Shown: positions 1-6,524, counted from the stretch's first letter. The stretch is DNA of 6,524 nt from Gammaproteobacteria bacterium (GCA_013002925.1 JABDLQ010000306.1:1-6524); one strand, 5' to 3'. Numbers and translations: made by a program. The notes: generated by a model from the sequence alone, not told the origin.

Positions 1-313
1 GCGGCTGTATGCCGGTTTCCTCGTGCGTTTCACGGAGCGCCGTGTGCTCGAGCCCGGGGTCCTGGGGCTCACGGCGACCACCCGGAAAACTCACCTGCCC
101 GGCGTGATGCCGCAGGTGGACAGCTCGTTTGGTCAGCAATATTTCCATGCCGTCGGCGCCCCGGTGCAACGGTACCAATACCGCAGCATCGACAAAAACG
201 GCATCCTCCCGACCACTGATCCGGGCCAGCAGGTCGCGGCTTTCGCGATTAATACGTGTGCAGGAGGTCTTGCGCCGATCCTGAAATTTTTGCCGCAGTA
301 AATTCTTGTTCAC
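1..313 (-). CDS. Nudix hydrolase, CoA pyrophosphatase-like (C-terminus beyond left edge)
   Basis: The minus strand is open from the fumC stop to the left edge. From the GTG at 313-311 it encodes 104 residues with no stop, so the gene is cut by the window edge. Residues 59-79 (ILLTKR region, then HHAGQVSFPGG) followed by GGRREPQD (78-85) and ALRETHEETGI (92-102) form a Nudix box. The spacing and the AGQVSFPGG lead-in are typical of the NudL/YeaB group. That family hydrolyses CoA and its derivatives to 3',5'-ADP plus phosphopantetheine, with Mg2+ or Mn2+ held by the box glutamates (E95, E98 and E99 here). GTG is the only standard start codon before the conserved region. The ribosome site is poor: a purine-rich run (about 353-336) lies too far upstream, with only AGG at 330-328 nearer. 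It lies 45 bp after fumC on the same strand, so co-transcription is likely. Family assignment is good; the exact substrate and start are less certain. Confidence 0.85.
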   Translation of the reverse strand, partial: MNKNLLRQKFQDRRKTSCTRINRESRDLLARISGREDAVFVDAAVLVPLHRGADGMEILLTKRAVHLRHHAGQVSFPGGRREPQDPGLEHTALRETHEETGIQP

Positions 314-358
314 AATTTTGAGAACGACCTGACGGCCGCCCTGCTTCCTTCCCTGTTC

Positions 359-1747
359 TTACTCCTGAATTCCGCCCCGGGTGAGCGCGGCCGGGTCAAG
401 CAGCCTTTTCAGTTCTTCCCGTGACAATCCTGTCGTTTCCAGCGCAACCTCCAAAATAGCGCGCCCCTCCTTGTACGCCTGCTTGGCCGTTGCTGCCCCT
501 TTTTCGTAACCGATCACCGGGTTCAATGCAGTTACCAGTATCGGGTTACGCATCAGTGCATTTTGCAACTGGTCCGTGTTTACGACAAAACCGGCAATGG
601 CCTTATCGGCCAACAGCCGGACGCTGCCGGATAGGATCGCGATGCTTTGCAGCAGGTTTTGTGCAACCACCGGCAACATGACGTTCAGCTGAAAATTGCC
701 AGCCTGTCCTGCCACCGTAATCGTGGCGTCGTTACCAATCACCTGAGCGGCTACCATGCAGGTCGCTTCAGGAATCACCGGGTTTACCTTGCCCGGCATG
801 ATGCTGCTGCCCGGTTGCAATGCCGGCAGTGCGATCTCGGCAATGCCGGCAAGCGGCCCGCTGTTCATCCATCGCAAATCATTGGCGATCTTCATTAGCG
901 CCACGGCCAGCGCTTTCAGCTGACCCGAAACCTCTACGGCCGTGTCCTGACAGCTCAGGCTCTCGAAGTAATTCGGGCTAGTGGCAAATGGCACGTTGGT
1001 GGAGGTGGCCAGAAGCTGCGCAACTCTTGGGCCAAATTCCGGGTGGGCATTTATACCGGTGCCTACTGCTGTACCTCCCTGAGCAAGCAGCTGCAATCGC
1101 GCCAGGCTGTCGGTCAGGCGGTGTCGTGCATTGCTTATCTGTTGTTGCCAGCCACTGATTTCCTGGCCAAAACTCACAGGCATCGCGTCCATCAGGTGAG
1201 TGCGCCCGGTTTTAATGACATCTGCCAGCTCGCGCGCGCGCTCGTTTAGCGTCTGCTCAAGGTGCTCAAGAGCCGGCAGCAGTGATTCATGAATTTCCAG
1301 GGCTGCACTCACATGGATTGCCGTTGGAATCACATCATTACTGCTTTGGCCCATATTCACGTGATCATTGGGATGTACTGCAGATTCACCATAGGTGGAT
1401 GCCAGGTGGGCGATCACCTCATTCGCATTCATGTTACTGCTGGTGCCTGAACCGGTTTGAAACACATCAATCGGAAAATGACGGTCATGATCACCCGCGG
1501 CAACTTCCAAAGCGGCCTTTTGAATCGATGCCACGATGTCCTCGTCAAGAAACCCCAGCTCGCGGTTAGCTCCTGCAGCTGCCCATTTGATCAGGCCGAG
1601 AGCGCGAATAAACGCCCGTGGCACAGGCATGCCGCTGATCGGAAAATTCTCTATGGCACGTTGGGTCTGTGCGCCCCACAGTGCATCAGCGGGAACCTGT
1701 AATTCTCCCATGCTGTCTTTCTCGGTTCTAAACTGGGACTCGCTCAT
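359..1747 (-). CDS. fumC: Class II fumarate hydratase (fumarase C)
   Basis: Encodes 462 residues, close to E. coli FumC (467). The enzyme reversibly hydrates fumarate to L-malate in the TCA cycle as a cytosolic homotetramer without an iron-sulfur cluster, so it is stable to oxidants. Residue numbers here count from the ATG at 1747. Visible signatures are TGSGTSSNMN (98-107), GQSSNDVIPTA (133-143), TGRTHLMDA (180-188) with the catalytic-type His184, and the superfamily loop GSSIMPGKVNP (313-323) with the catalytic serine. GRTHLMDA and NPILVTALNPVIGY favour fumarase over aspartase, which usually has GQTQLQDA at the first site. A TTG at 1753 is in frame, but GAG at 1758-1756 lies 8 nt from ATG 1747 and only 2 nt from TTG, so I chose the ATG. 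The sequence is closer to the pseudomonad/actinobacterial FumC subgroup than to E. coli FumC. It is divergent from purB and followed by the Nudix gene. Confidence 0.95.
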   Translation of the reverse strand: MSESQFRTEKDSMGELQVPADALWGAQTQRAIENFPISGMPVPRAFIRALGLIKWAAAGANRELGFLDEDIVASIQKAALEVAAGDHDRHFPIDVFQTGSGTSSNMNANEVIAHLASTYGESAVHPNDHVNMGQSSNDVIPTAIHVSAALEIHESLLPALEHLEQTLNERARELADVIKTGRTHLMDAMPVSFGQEISGWQQQISNARHRLTDSLARLQLLAQGGTAVGTGINAHPEFGPRVAQLLATSTNVPFATSPNYFESLSCQDTAVEVSGQLKALAVALMKIANDLRWMNSGPLAGIAEIALPALQPGSSIMPGKVNPVIPEATCMVAAQVIGNDATITVAGQAGNFQLNVMLPVVAQNLLQSIAILSGSVRLLADKAIAGFVVNTDQLQNALMRNPILVTALNPVIGYEKGAATAKQAYKEGRAILEVALETTGLSREELKRLLDPAALTRGGIQE

Positions 1748-1884
1748 AGTCAAAACTCATTGAATGTGTAGTTAGGTTAAGAAAATCAGACGGCTGCGTG
1801 CCACCGCTCATCCTTGTTTATCGCCTTACAGCGTTTTTCAGATGAATGCGATATCATGCGCAATCTTATCATCTTTGACCAGTA
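1748..1884. promoter_or_regulatory. Divergent fumC-purB promoter region
   Basis: This 137-bp gap must hold the promoters of both genes. For purB, TATCAT at 1852-1857 is a reasonable -10 element. The best upstream hexamer, TTACAG at 1826-1831, is 20 bp away, which is long for sigma70. TATCAT recurs at 1867-1872, too close to the start to be a typical -10. For fumC on the minus strand, GATAAA (1822-1817) with TTCATC (1846-1841) at 18 bp is a weak candidate. I looked for PurR, Fur and SoxS-type operators and saw no convincing match. The presence of promoters follows from the gene layout; the hexamers are tentative. Confidence 0.5.
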
Positions 1885-3273
1885 ATGGGCATGACACAAA
1901 AACCATTAAACACTCTTACGGCACTGGCGCCGATGGACGGTCGCTATGCTGCAACGGTCGACCCGTTGCGCGATTATTTTAGCGAGTATGGATTGATTCG
2001 CTACCGGGTACTCGTGGAAATAGAATGGCTGTTATTTTTATCCCGCAATGATGCCATCGCCGAATGTGTGCGCTTTGACGCTGATACCGTACAGCAGTTG
2101 TCCGGGCTCGCAGAGAACTTTTCGATGCAGGATGCGGCGCGCATCAAGACCATCGAAAAAACCACTAACCATGATGTAAAAGCGATTGAATATTTTTTGC
2201 GTGAGCGGTTACAGGAGTTGCAAACAGGTGATGGCAACAGCCGGTTTATCCACTTTGCCTGTACCTCCGAAGATATCAACAACCTGGCCTATGCCCTGGC
2301 CGTGCGAGATGCCCGCGACCGTGTAATCCTGCCGCTGTTACAGGACCTGTATAGCGTATTGGACAAACTGGCCGACACTCACCATGATCAGGCCATGCTG
2401 TCGCGCACACATGGCCAGACGGCAAGCCCAACAACCATGGGTAAAGAAATTCGCAATGTGGCGGCGCGTCTCGACCGTCAACTTCAACAGGTCGCTGCTG
2501 TTACCGTGCTGGGCAAGAAAAATGGCGCCGTGGGTAACTACAATGCCCATGCTGCTGCCTACCCTGATCTGGACTGGCCGGCGCTGGGTGCACAGTTTGT
2601 GCAACACCTGGGTCTGCAGCACAATCCGTATACCACGCAAATCGAACCTCATGACTGGATGGCTGAGTTATTCCACTCGCTGTCCCGCGTCAATACAGTG
2701 TTGCTGGACTGGAGTCGCGACGTCTGGGGCTACATATCCCTTGGTTACTTCAGCCAGATTGCGGTACCCGGCGAAGTGGGTTCTTCAACCATGCCGCACA
2801 AAATCAACCCGATCCAGTTTGAGAATGCCGAGGGTAACCTCGGGCTGGCGAATGCCCTGTTTGATTTTCTGGGCGCCAAACTTCCGGTATCACGCTGGCA
2901 GCGCGATCTGTCGGATTCGACAGTGCTGCGTAACATCGGTGTGGCAATGGGATGGAGCATGATCGCCTATACATCCATCTTGAAAGGGATGCAGCGCCTT
3001 GCTGTCAATGCGCCGGCCATGCAGCATGACCTGAACGCGGCCTGGGAAGTCCTGGCCGAACCGTTGCAAACGGTGATGAAGCGTCATGGCATTGAGGACG
3101 CCTACGAGCAACTCAAGGAATTTAGCCGCGGCCATGTGATCGACCAACGTGCAATCCATGAGTTTATCAATGGGCTCGATATACCGGCCGCAACCCGACA
3201 GGAACTGGCGGCCCTGACGCCAGGCAATTACACCGGTTACGCCAGTGTTCTGGCACGCCGCTTAGATAAGTAA
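1885..3273 (+). CDS. purB: Adenylosuccinate lyase
   Basis: Encodes 462 residues, against 456 in E. coli PurB, to which it aligns by eye along its length. The enzyme acts twice in purine synthesis: SAICAR to AICAR plus fumarate, and adenylosuccinate to AMP plus fumarate. It is a cytosolic homotetramer. Landmarks are PMDGRYA (16-22), KTTNHDVKA (92-100), CTSEDINN (126-133), SRTHGQ (173-178) with His176 equivalent to E. coli His171, NPYTTQIEPHDW (247-258), and the mobile loop GSSTMPHKINP (299-309) with Ser300 equivalent to E. coli Ser295. PVSRWQRDLSDSTVLRN (334-350) is also typical of the group. ATG at 1885 and ATG at 1891 are both possible starts. Neither has a strong Shine-Dalgarno sequence, and the first is kept by default. 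The GNAT gene follows after 4 bp, so the two are probably co-transcribed. In many gammaproteobacteria purB sits next to hflD and mnmA, which are not seen here. Confidence 0.97.
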   Translation: MGMTQKPLNTLTALAPMDGRYAATVDPLRDYFSEYGLIRYRVLVEIEWLLFLSRNDAIAECVRFDADTVQQLSGLAENFSMQDAARIKTIEKTTNHDVKAIEYFLRERLQELQTGDGNSRFIHFACTSEDINNLAYALAVRDARDRVILPLLQDLYSVLDKLADTHHDQAMLSRTHGQTASPTTMGKEIRNVAARLDRQLQQVAAVTVLGKKNGAVGNYNAHAAAYPDLDWPALGAQFVQHLGLQHNPYTTQIEPHDWMAELFHSLSRVNTVLLDWSRDVWGYISLGYFSQIAVPGEVGSSTMPHKINPIQFENAEGNLGLANALFDFLGAKLPVSRWQRDLSDSTVLRNIGVAMGWSMIAYTSILKGMQRLAVNAPAMQHDLNAAWEVLAEPLQTVMKRHGIEDAYEQLKEFSRGHVIDQRAIHEFINGLDIPAATRQELAALTPGNYTGYASVLARRLDK

Positions 3274-3277
3274 ACCA

Positions 3278-3712
3278 GTGGCAATCAGCATATGCCATGC
3301 CCAATGGCCGCGTGACCGCCATGCAATCCGCGCACTGCGGACTACGGTTTTTGTCGAGGAACAAAATGTCGCTCCTGAACTCGAGTGGGATGGTCTTGAT
3401 GATGAGTGTGACCATGTGCTGATTTTTGATGCGGACGGCAGTGCGGTAGCGACCGGCAGGTTACAGGCAAACGGCAAAATCGGGCGCATGGCAGTGCTCA
3501 AATCGCATCGGCGGCAAGGCCTGGGTGGCGCCGTTTTGGCTGCGTTGTTGAAAATCGCTGCAAACCGTGGGCTGGATCAGGTCTATCTGCACGCGCAGAC
3601 GCATGCGCTTGATTTCTATCTTGCAAAGGGATTTACCCCCTGTGGCGCTGCTTTTGAAGAAGCGGGAATCGCCCATCAGAAAATGAGGCTCATGCTTAAG
3701 CATCCGCAGTAA
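3278..3712 (+). CDS. GNAT-family N-acetyltransferase (ElaA/YjcF-like)
   Basis: A 144-residue, single-domain GNAT protein. These enzymes move an acetyl group from acetyl-CoA to an amine; the substrate here is unknown. RTTVFVEEQNVAPELEWDG (21-39) is the N-terminal signature of the ElaA/YjcF-type branch. IGRMAVLKSHRRQGLGGAVL (68-87) forms beta4 and motif A, with R78/Q80/G81/G83 fitting the acetyl-CoA pyrophosphate loop pattern (Q/R)xxGx(G/A). LHAQTHALDFYLAKGF (104-119) is the motif B region. GTG at 3278 is the only standard start after an in-frame TAG at 3263-3265. It lies 4 bp after the purB stop, with a weak AGATAAG (3264-3270) 7 nt upstream inside the purB end, so translational coupling to purB is likely. 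The family is clear and the biological role is not. The link to purB may simply be conserved gene order. Confidence 0.9.
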   Translation: MAISICHAQWPRDRHAIRALRTTVFVEEQNVAPELEWDGLDDECDHVLIFDADGSAVATGRLQANGKIGRMAVLKSHRRQGLGGAVLAALLKIAANRGLDQVYLHAQTHALDFYLAKGFTPCGAAFEEAGIAHQKMRLMLKHPQ

Positions 3713-3858
3713 GGTTCAGGTGATTTTGTCTGTATTTTGCGACGCTTCTCTCATAACGCGGTGGCATTTCCGGCTAAACTATGGATTGATTTGTATACCG
3801 GCGATGTATTTGGCCTTCACGGACCAACTTACAGAAACCTCCACCGGGTGGTCAGCAC
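3713..3858 (+). other. 146-bp intergenic gap, no clear terminator or promoter
   Basis: I see no GC-rich hairpin followed by a T run after the GNAT stop, and no well-spaced sigma70 promoter. TTGATT (3786-3791) and TTGCGA (3737-3742) resemble -35 elements but lack a matching -10 at 16-18 bp. A 22-codon ORF (3804-3872) overlaps the next gene's start but has no ribosome site. The downstream gene may be read through from the purB unit or have its own weak promoter here. Confidence 0.4.
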
Positions 3859-4371
3859 ATGCCATTTTCTGATACTGAAAAAGAGAGTACCGATACCACG
3901 CGCCGCGTGATGGCCCTGACCAGCGACGTACGCTCCGCGACCATTGACGTTGTGAAAGCCGCACAACGCTCACTATCTATTTTTTCGCATCAACTGGATC
4001 CGGCAGTTTATGATCGAATCGAGTTTCTGGATGCCGTAAAACACCTGATCCTGACCCATAAATTTACGCGCGTCAGAATCCTGCTCAAGTCTCCTGTCAA
4101 AGAAGTAAAGCATGGTCACCGCCTGGTTGAAATGGCGTGTCGATTTCGAACCTTCTTCGAAATCCGGCAACTCAGCGATGAATTTTCGCATCATCAGGAT
4201 GCGTTTTTGATTGCCGATGAAACCGGCGTCGTTTACCAGATCAATGCCGACCGCTGGGAAGGCATTGCGGATTCGAATGCGCCGCGTATTGCAAAAAAAT
4301 ACCTGGATTTGTTTGAGCTTGCCTGGGCCAAAAGCCATCCGGAACCCGAGTTCTCCGGCATCTACGTTTAA
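3859..4371 (+). CDS. Small phospholipase D-like domain protein of unknown function
   Basis: A 170-residue protein with no signal peptide or membrane segment, so probably cytosolic. I do not know its function. RSLSIFSHQLDPAVYD (37-52), a beta-strand VRILLKSP (72-79), GHRLVEMACRF (86-96) and HHQDAFLIAD (111-120) follow the strand and helix order of one half of a phospholipase D-like fold. The HxKxxxxD catalytic motif is not intact: at the expected place Asp replaces Lys and the last Asp is one residue late. Activity as a phosphodiesterase is therefore doubtful. From memory it resembles the domain recently catalogued as DUF7931, found next to or fused with GNAT acetyltransferases in gammaproteobacteria; I could not check this. 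ATG 3859 is the first standard start after an in-frame TGA at 3787-3789, with GGTGG (3847-3851) 7 nt upstream as a plausible ribosome site. It follows the GNAT gene on the same strand and converges on the surface-protein gene. Confidence 0.8.
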   Translation: MPFSDTEKESTDTTRRVMALTSDVRSATIDVVKAAQRSLSIFSHQLDPAVYDRIEFLDAVKHLILTHKFTRVRILLKSPVKEVKHGHRLVEMACRFRTFFEIRQLSDEFSHHQDAFLIADETGVVYQINADRWEGIADSNAPRIAKKYLDLFELAWAKSHPEPEFSGIYV

Positions 4372-4387
4372 AAACCACGTACCAGCA

Positions 4388-6524
4388 TCATCTTCGATTC
4401 GTCCGGATCGGACCTCTGTTGCATGTTGACCCACCACATGTCGGAATAACGTCAACACCTTCTGTTTGATCGTCAATCAACACGATCAGGCGGTCGTTTT
4501 CAGGCTGATGATCAGCGCTCAGCCAGATTCGAAACGTCCCGCTACCCAGATCAATGGCCGTAATCGTCTCAATCCCGACATCGACACCGACCAGCGACGG
4601 TCCCGCCACCTGCCCGGGTGGCGATACTGCCGACGTGCCAACACGCACACGATGGCCGCTGGCTAGCGGTTCGCCATCGTTCCGGATAATAAGGTCAACC
4701 TCATAGGCCTCATGACGGTACCCAAACCCATCGCGATAGGCAGCGACGACTGTATAATTATTTTGCGAGAGCGCCGGTCCGCGCACATGAAAACCGCGGT
4801 CGGCAATCCCTGTATCGGGTAAGCGTGAATTCCAGACACTGAACCGATTGCCCGGTTCCAGCGCTGTTGCGCTTGCGCTGGCTGAGTCGATGCCTGCATT
4901 CAGACTACCACCGAGCACATAATTGCCAATGAAATCTGCACCAGCGGTGGTTTCAATGTCCCCGGCAAACACACCGTGTCCATTGGCGACCAGGTTAAAG
5001 CCGCCATCGCTCGCACCGGGGGTGATACCTGCATCGAGGTTTACCACATTGCGGTTTTTCACGACCACGTTGTCGATCGGTATCAGACGACTGCCGCGGT
5101 CTACCGCGTACAACACATTACTCGCCGTTTGTGCGACAAAATTGTACGCCAGAGTCGAGCCGGTTACCCTGACCGTCGCATCACGGCTAAGCGCAGCGAA
5201 GGGTGCCTGCGCAGCGCCGTTGCCAGTGATCAGCGTGTTGAGCAGCTGTGCATCACCACCGTTTTGCGCCAGCACCGCCCCGCGGTCAAAGGCGTAATTA
5301 CCGGTAATAATGGAATCTCTGACCAGCACCTGGGGCGATTGCCCGGTCGCAAAAATGGCGCCACCTCTTCCGACCGCAACATTGGCCGCGATGTGGCTTT
5401 GATGGATCACGACTTCCCCACCTTCTAACAACAGTGCCGCGCCATTGCCGGAAACATATTGATTGACGATATGCACCTGGCCAAGAAACACATTTGAATT
5501 AATCGCGCTAAGAGCACCCGCGCTGTCCTCGAAACGCAGATGATGCAATGTGCAGGACTGACAACCCTGCAACTGCACTATGCGCCGGGAATCAGCCTTG
5601 AGTGTGGTCTGCGGCACTTCACCGGAATGCAGCGCCACCACGCCATCATTGACGGTCACCGAACCGATAATCACGTGCTCGGACTCGGTAGGGCCAATCG
5701 ATAAATTGCCTGAGTAAGGAATACCGGCTGCCTCTATCAGGCCGATCACCCGTTGGCCAGGTACAGCTACAGTGTTTATACGGCGGGTCAACCCGTCGAG
5801 CGTCGCCAGCGCTGTCTCAGGAGTCGTTCCGGTGGCGCCGTCGTCCCCGTCCTCACGCACAAACAGGACTTGATCGGTGGCATCAAAATTGACAAGCATT
5901 TCCAGACTGTCCGCAAAGCCATCACCGTCCGAGTCACTGTCCTGCGGATCAAAACCACTGAGCATTTCCTGATAGTCACTGAGTCCGTCACCATCGGTAT
6001 CGGGATCGAGTACAATCAGCACAAGCTCCAGCAGCGCGGTTGCACTGCTGCCATCGACTGCGGTCACGGTAACCGGCAGCCCGCCCGCCACCGCATCGAC
6101 CGGTTGCGGAATACCGCTCAGCTGCCCGTCAACAGACAGGCCAAGACTTGCGGGTAGCTGGGTCGCGGTAAACGTCAAAGCGTCGCCATCAATATCACTA
6201 AACGCTGCAGCTATATTTACCGCAACCGGTAAGCCGGTGACCAATGTCGGAATTATTGGCACGGCCACCACTTGTGGAGCATCATTGACGCTTGCCACGG
6301 TGACGCTGATGTCCTGTGACCAGGTGGCATCGGCGGATTGACCGTCATCAGCTAAAACGCGTAAGACGAGTTCACCATGTGCATCGGGTATGGACACAAG
6401 GGTCAGTTGTCCAGTCGCACTGTCGATAAAAAAGTCCGCCGGAGCTGGCGCGGACGACACCATCGACGCGCTGTAGGTCACCGTCTGTTCCTGCTCAGCC
6501 GACGGTACCGGCGCGGCCATCACC
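4388..6524 (-). CDS. Large multidomain exported/surface protein, C-terminal 711 residues (N-terminus beyond right edge)
   Basis: An open frame enters from the right edge and stops with TGA at 4390-4388. A GTG at 6523 is in frame but falls inside a repeat domain, so the true start lies outside. Visible residues: 1-78, end of a cadherin/Ig-like repeat finishing in VTVASVNDAP; 80-172, a He_PIG-type Ig-like domain (FSDIDGDALTFTA, then GLSVDGQLSGIP); 173-216, two calcium-binding repeats; about 258-540, a right-handed beta-helix rich in NxxxxG turns with GRGGAIFATG (385-394) and repeated SIITGN/TLITGN rungs; about 585-692, a beta-rich domain with an Ig/invasin-like look (DGEPLASGHRVRVG); then a short tail with Cys696 and Cys701. 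Such proteins act outside the cell, often in adhesion or carbohydrate binding, and some beta-helices are lyases; no catalytic site is evident here. I see no LPXTG, PEP-CTERM, autotransporter barrel or clear type 9 sorting domain. The export route is unknown. Confidence 0.9.
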   Translation of the reverse strand, partial: VMAAPVPSAEQEQTVTYSASMVSSAPAPADFFIDSATGQLTLVSIPDAHGELVLRVLADDGQSADATWSQDISVTVASVNDAPQVVAVPIIPTLVTGLPVAVNIAAAFSDIDGDALTFTATQLPASLGLSVDGQLSGIPQPVDAVAGGLPVTVTAVDGSSATALLELVLIVLDPDTDGDGLSDYQEMLSGFDPQDSDSDGDGFADSLEMLVNFDATDQVLFVREDGDDGATGTTPETALATLDGLTRRINTVAVPGQRVIGLIEAAGIPYSGNLSIGPTESEHVIIGSVTVNDGVVALHSGEVPQTTLKADSRRIVQLQGCQSCTLHHLRFEDSAGALSAINSNVFLGQVHIVNQYVSGNGAALLLEGGEVVIHQSHIAANVAVGRGGAIFATGQSPQVLVRDSIITGNYAFDRGAVLAQNGGDAQLLNTLITGNGAAQAPFAALSRDATVRVTGSTLAYNFVAQTASNVLYAVDRGSRLIPIDNVVVKNRNVVNLDAGITPGASDGGFNLVANGHGVFAGDIETTAGADFIGNYVLGGSLNAGIDSASASATALEPGNRFSVWNSRLPDTGIADRGFHVRGPALSQNNYTVVAAYRDGFGYRHEAYEVDLIIRNDGEPLASGHRVRVGTSAVSPPGQVAGPSLVGVDVGIETITAIDLGSGTFRIWLSADHQPENDRLIVLIDDQTEGVDVIPTCGGSTCNRGPIRTNRR
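4904..5752 (-). other. Parallel beta-helix (pectin-lyase-like) domain of the surface protein
   Basis: Residues of about 258-540 show irregular rungs of roughly 20-30 residues with short hydrophobic strands, Asn and Gly at turns, and recurring pieces such as SHIAAN, SIITGN, TLITGN and STLAYN. GGAI (387-390) recalls the polymorphic-membrane-protein type of beta-helix repeat. The boundaries are estimates by eye. Cys321 and Cys324 (CQSC) lie near its N-terminal side. Confidence 0.7.
5876..6007 (-). repeat. Two tandem 22-residue thrombospondin type-3-like calcium-binding repeats
   Basis: Within the surface protein, residues 173-194 and 195-216 are two 22-residue units. Each has the pattern D-x-D-x-D-G-D-G-x-x-D (173-183 and 195-205), followed by a conserved EML and a closing FD. 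The acidic positions fit the calcium-binding loops of thrombospondin type-3 or EF-hand-like repeats. They sit between the Ig-like domain and the beta-helix, where they probably act as a calcium-stiffened linker. Confidence 0.85.

Noticed and set aside
23..301. Plus-strand ORF of 92 codons opposite the Nudix gene
   Set aside because: It lies entirely antisense to a clear Nudix coding frame with conserved motifs, and its own translation shows no family pattern.
1841..1873. Repeated ATGCG and TATCAT elements and a GATGA/TCATC dyad as a regulator operator
   Set aside because: The units are only 5-6 bp and do not form a convincing palindrome or match to PurR, Fur or SoxS sites. They are kept only as possible -10 elements.
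2384..2962. Plus-strand ORF of 192 codons inside purB
   Set aside because: It is a frame-shifted shadow of purB, which is fully supported by conserved motifs through this stretch.
3804..3872. 22-codon ORF upstream of the 170-residue gene, a possible leader peptide
   Set aside because: No ribosome site, no run of one amino acid, and no attenuator-like hairpins; ORFs this short occur by chance.
4363..4381. Dyad TACGT/ACGTA as a bidirectional terminator
   Set aside because: The stem is 5 bp and AT-rich, and the T or A run sits in the loop rather than after the stem.
3973..4476. Minus-strand ORF of 167 codons opposite the 170-residue gene
   Set aside because: It is antisense to a better-supported gene and overlaps the end of the surface-protein gene on the same strand. 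It shows no recognisable motif.

Overview
The window looks like chromosomal core-gene DNA from a gammaproteobacterium of moderate GC content. The PurB protein matches the long E. coli-type adenylosuccinate lyase along its whole length, and the FumC protein is of the class II type I know from pseudomonads (FumC1/FumC2) and actinobacteria. The order purB, GNAT acetyltransferase, small PLD-like protein also fits my memory of pseudomonad-like genomes. This placement rests on protein motifs read by eye, not on a search.

Layout, left to right. Positions 1-313 (minus strand) hold the N-terminal 104 codons of a Nudix hydrolase of the CoA-pyrophosphatase type, running off the left edge. It sits just downstream of fumC (359-1747, minus strand), and the two probably form an operon. 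A 137-bp divergent intergenic region (1748-1884) separates fumC from purB (1885-3273, plus strand). Four bases after the purB stop comes a GTG-started GNAT acetyltransferase (3278-3712). A 146-bp gap follows, then a 170-residue protein with a degenerate phospholipase D-like pattern (3859-4371). The right third (4388-6524, minus strand) is the C-terminal part of a large, probably exported or surface protein. It carries cadherin/Ig-like domains, two thrombospondin type-3-like calcium-binding repeats, a parallel beta-helix and a C-terminal beta-rich domain. Its N-terminus lies outside the window, and it converges on the 170-residue gene with only 16 bp between stop codons.

Functionally, fumC and purB belong to the same fumarase/aspartase superfamily and are linked by one metabolite. 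PurB releases fumarate at two steps of purine synthesis, and FumC hydrates fumarate to malate. They are divergently transcribed from a shared control region. The GNAT protein and the PLD-like protein are housekeeping-linked genes of unknown substrate. The surface protein is unrelated to the metabolic genes and probably belongs to a separate transcription unit.

I found no tRNA, rRNA, CRISPR array, insertion sequence, phage gene or recognisable defence system, and no stretch over 300 bp without a gene. I do not see a convincing new multi-gene system here. The items most worth a second look are the 170-residue protein next to the GNAT gene, the unclassified C-terminal domain of the surface protein, and the fumC-purB divergent pair.
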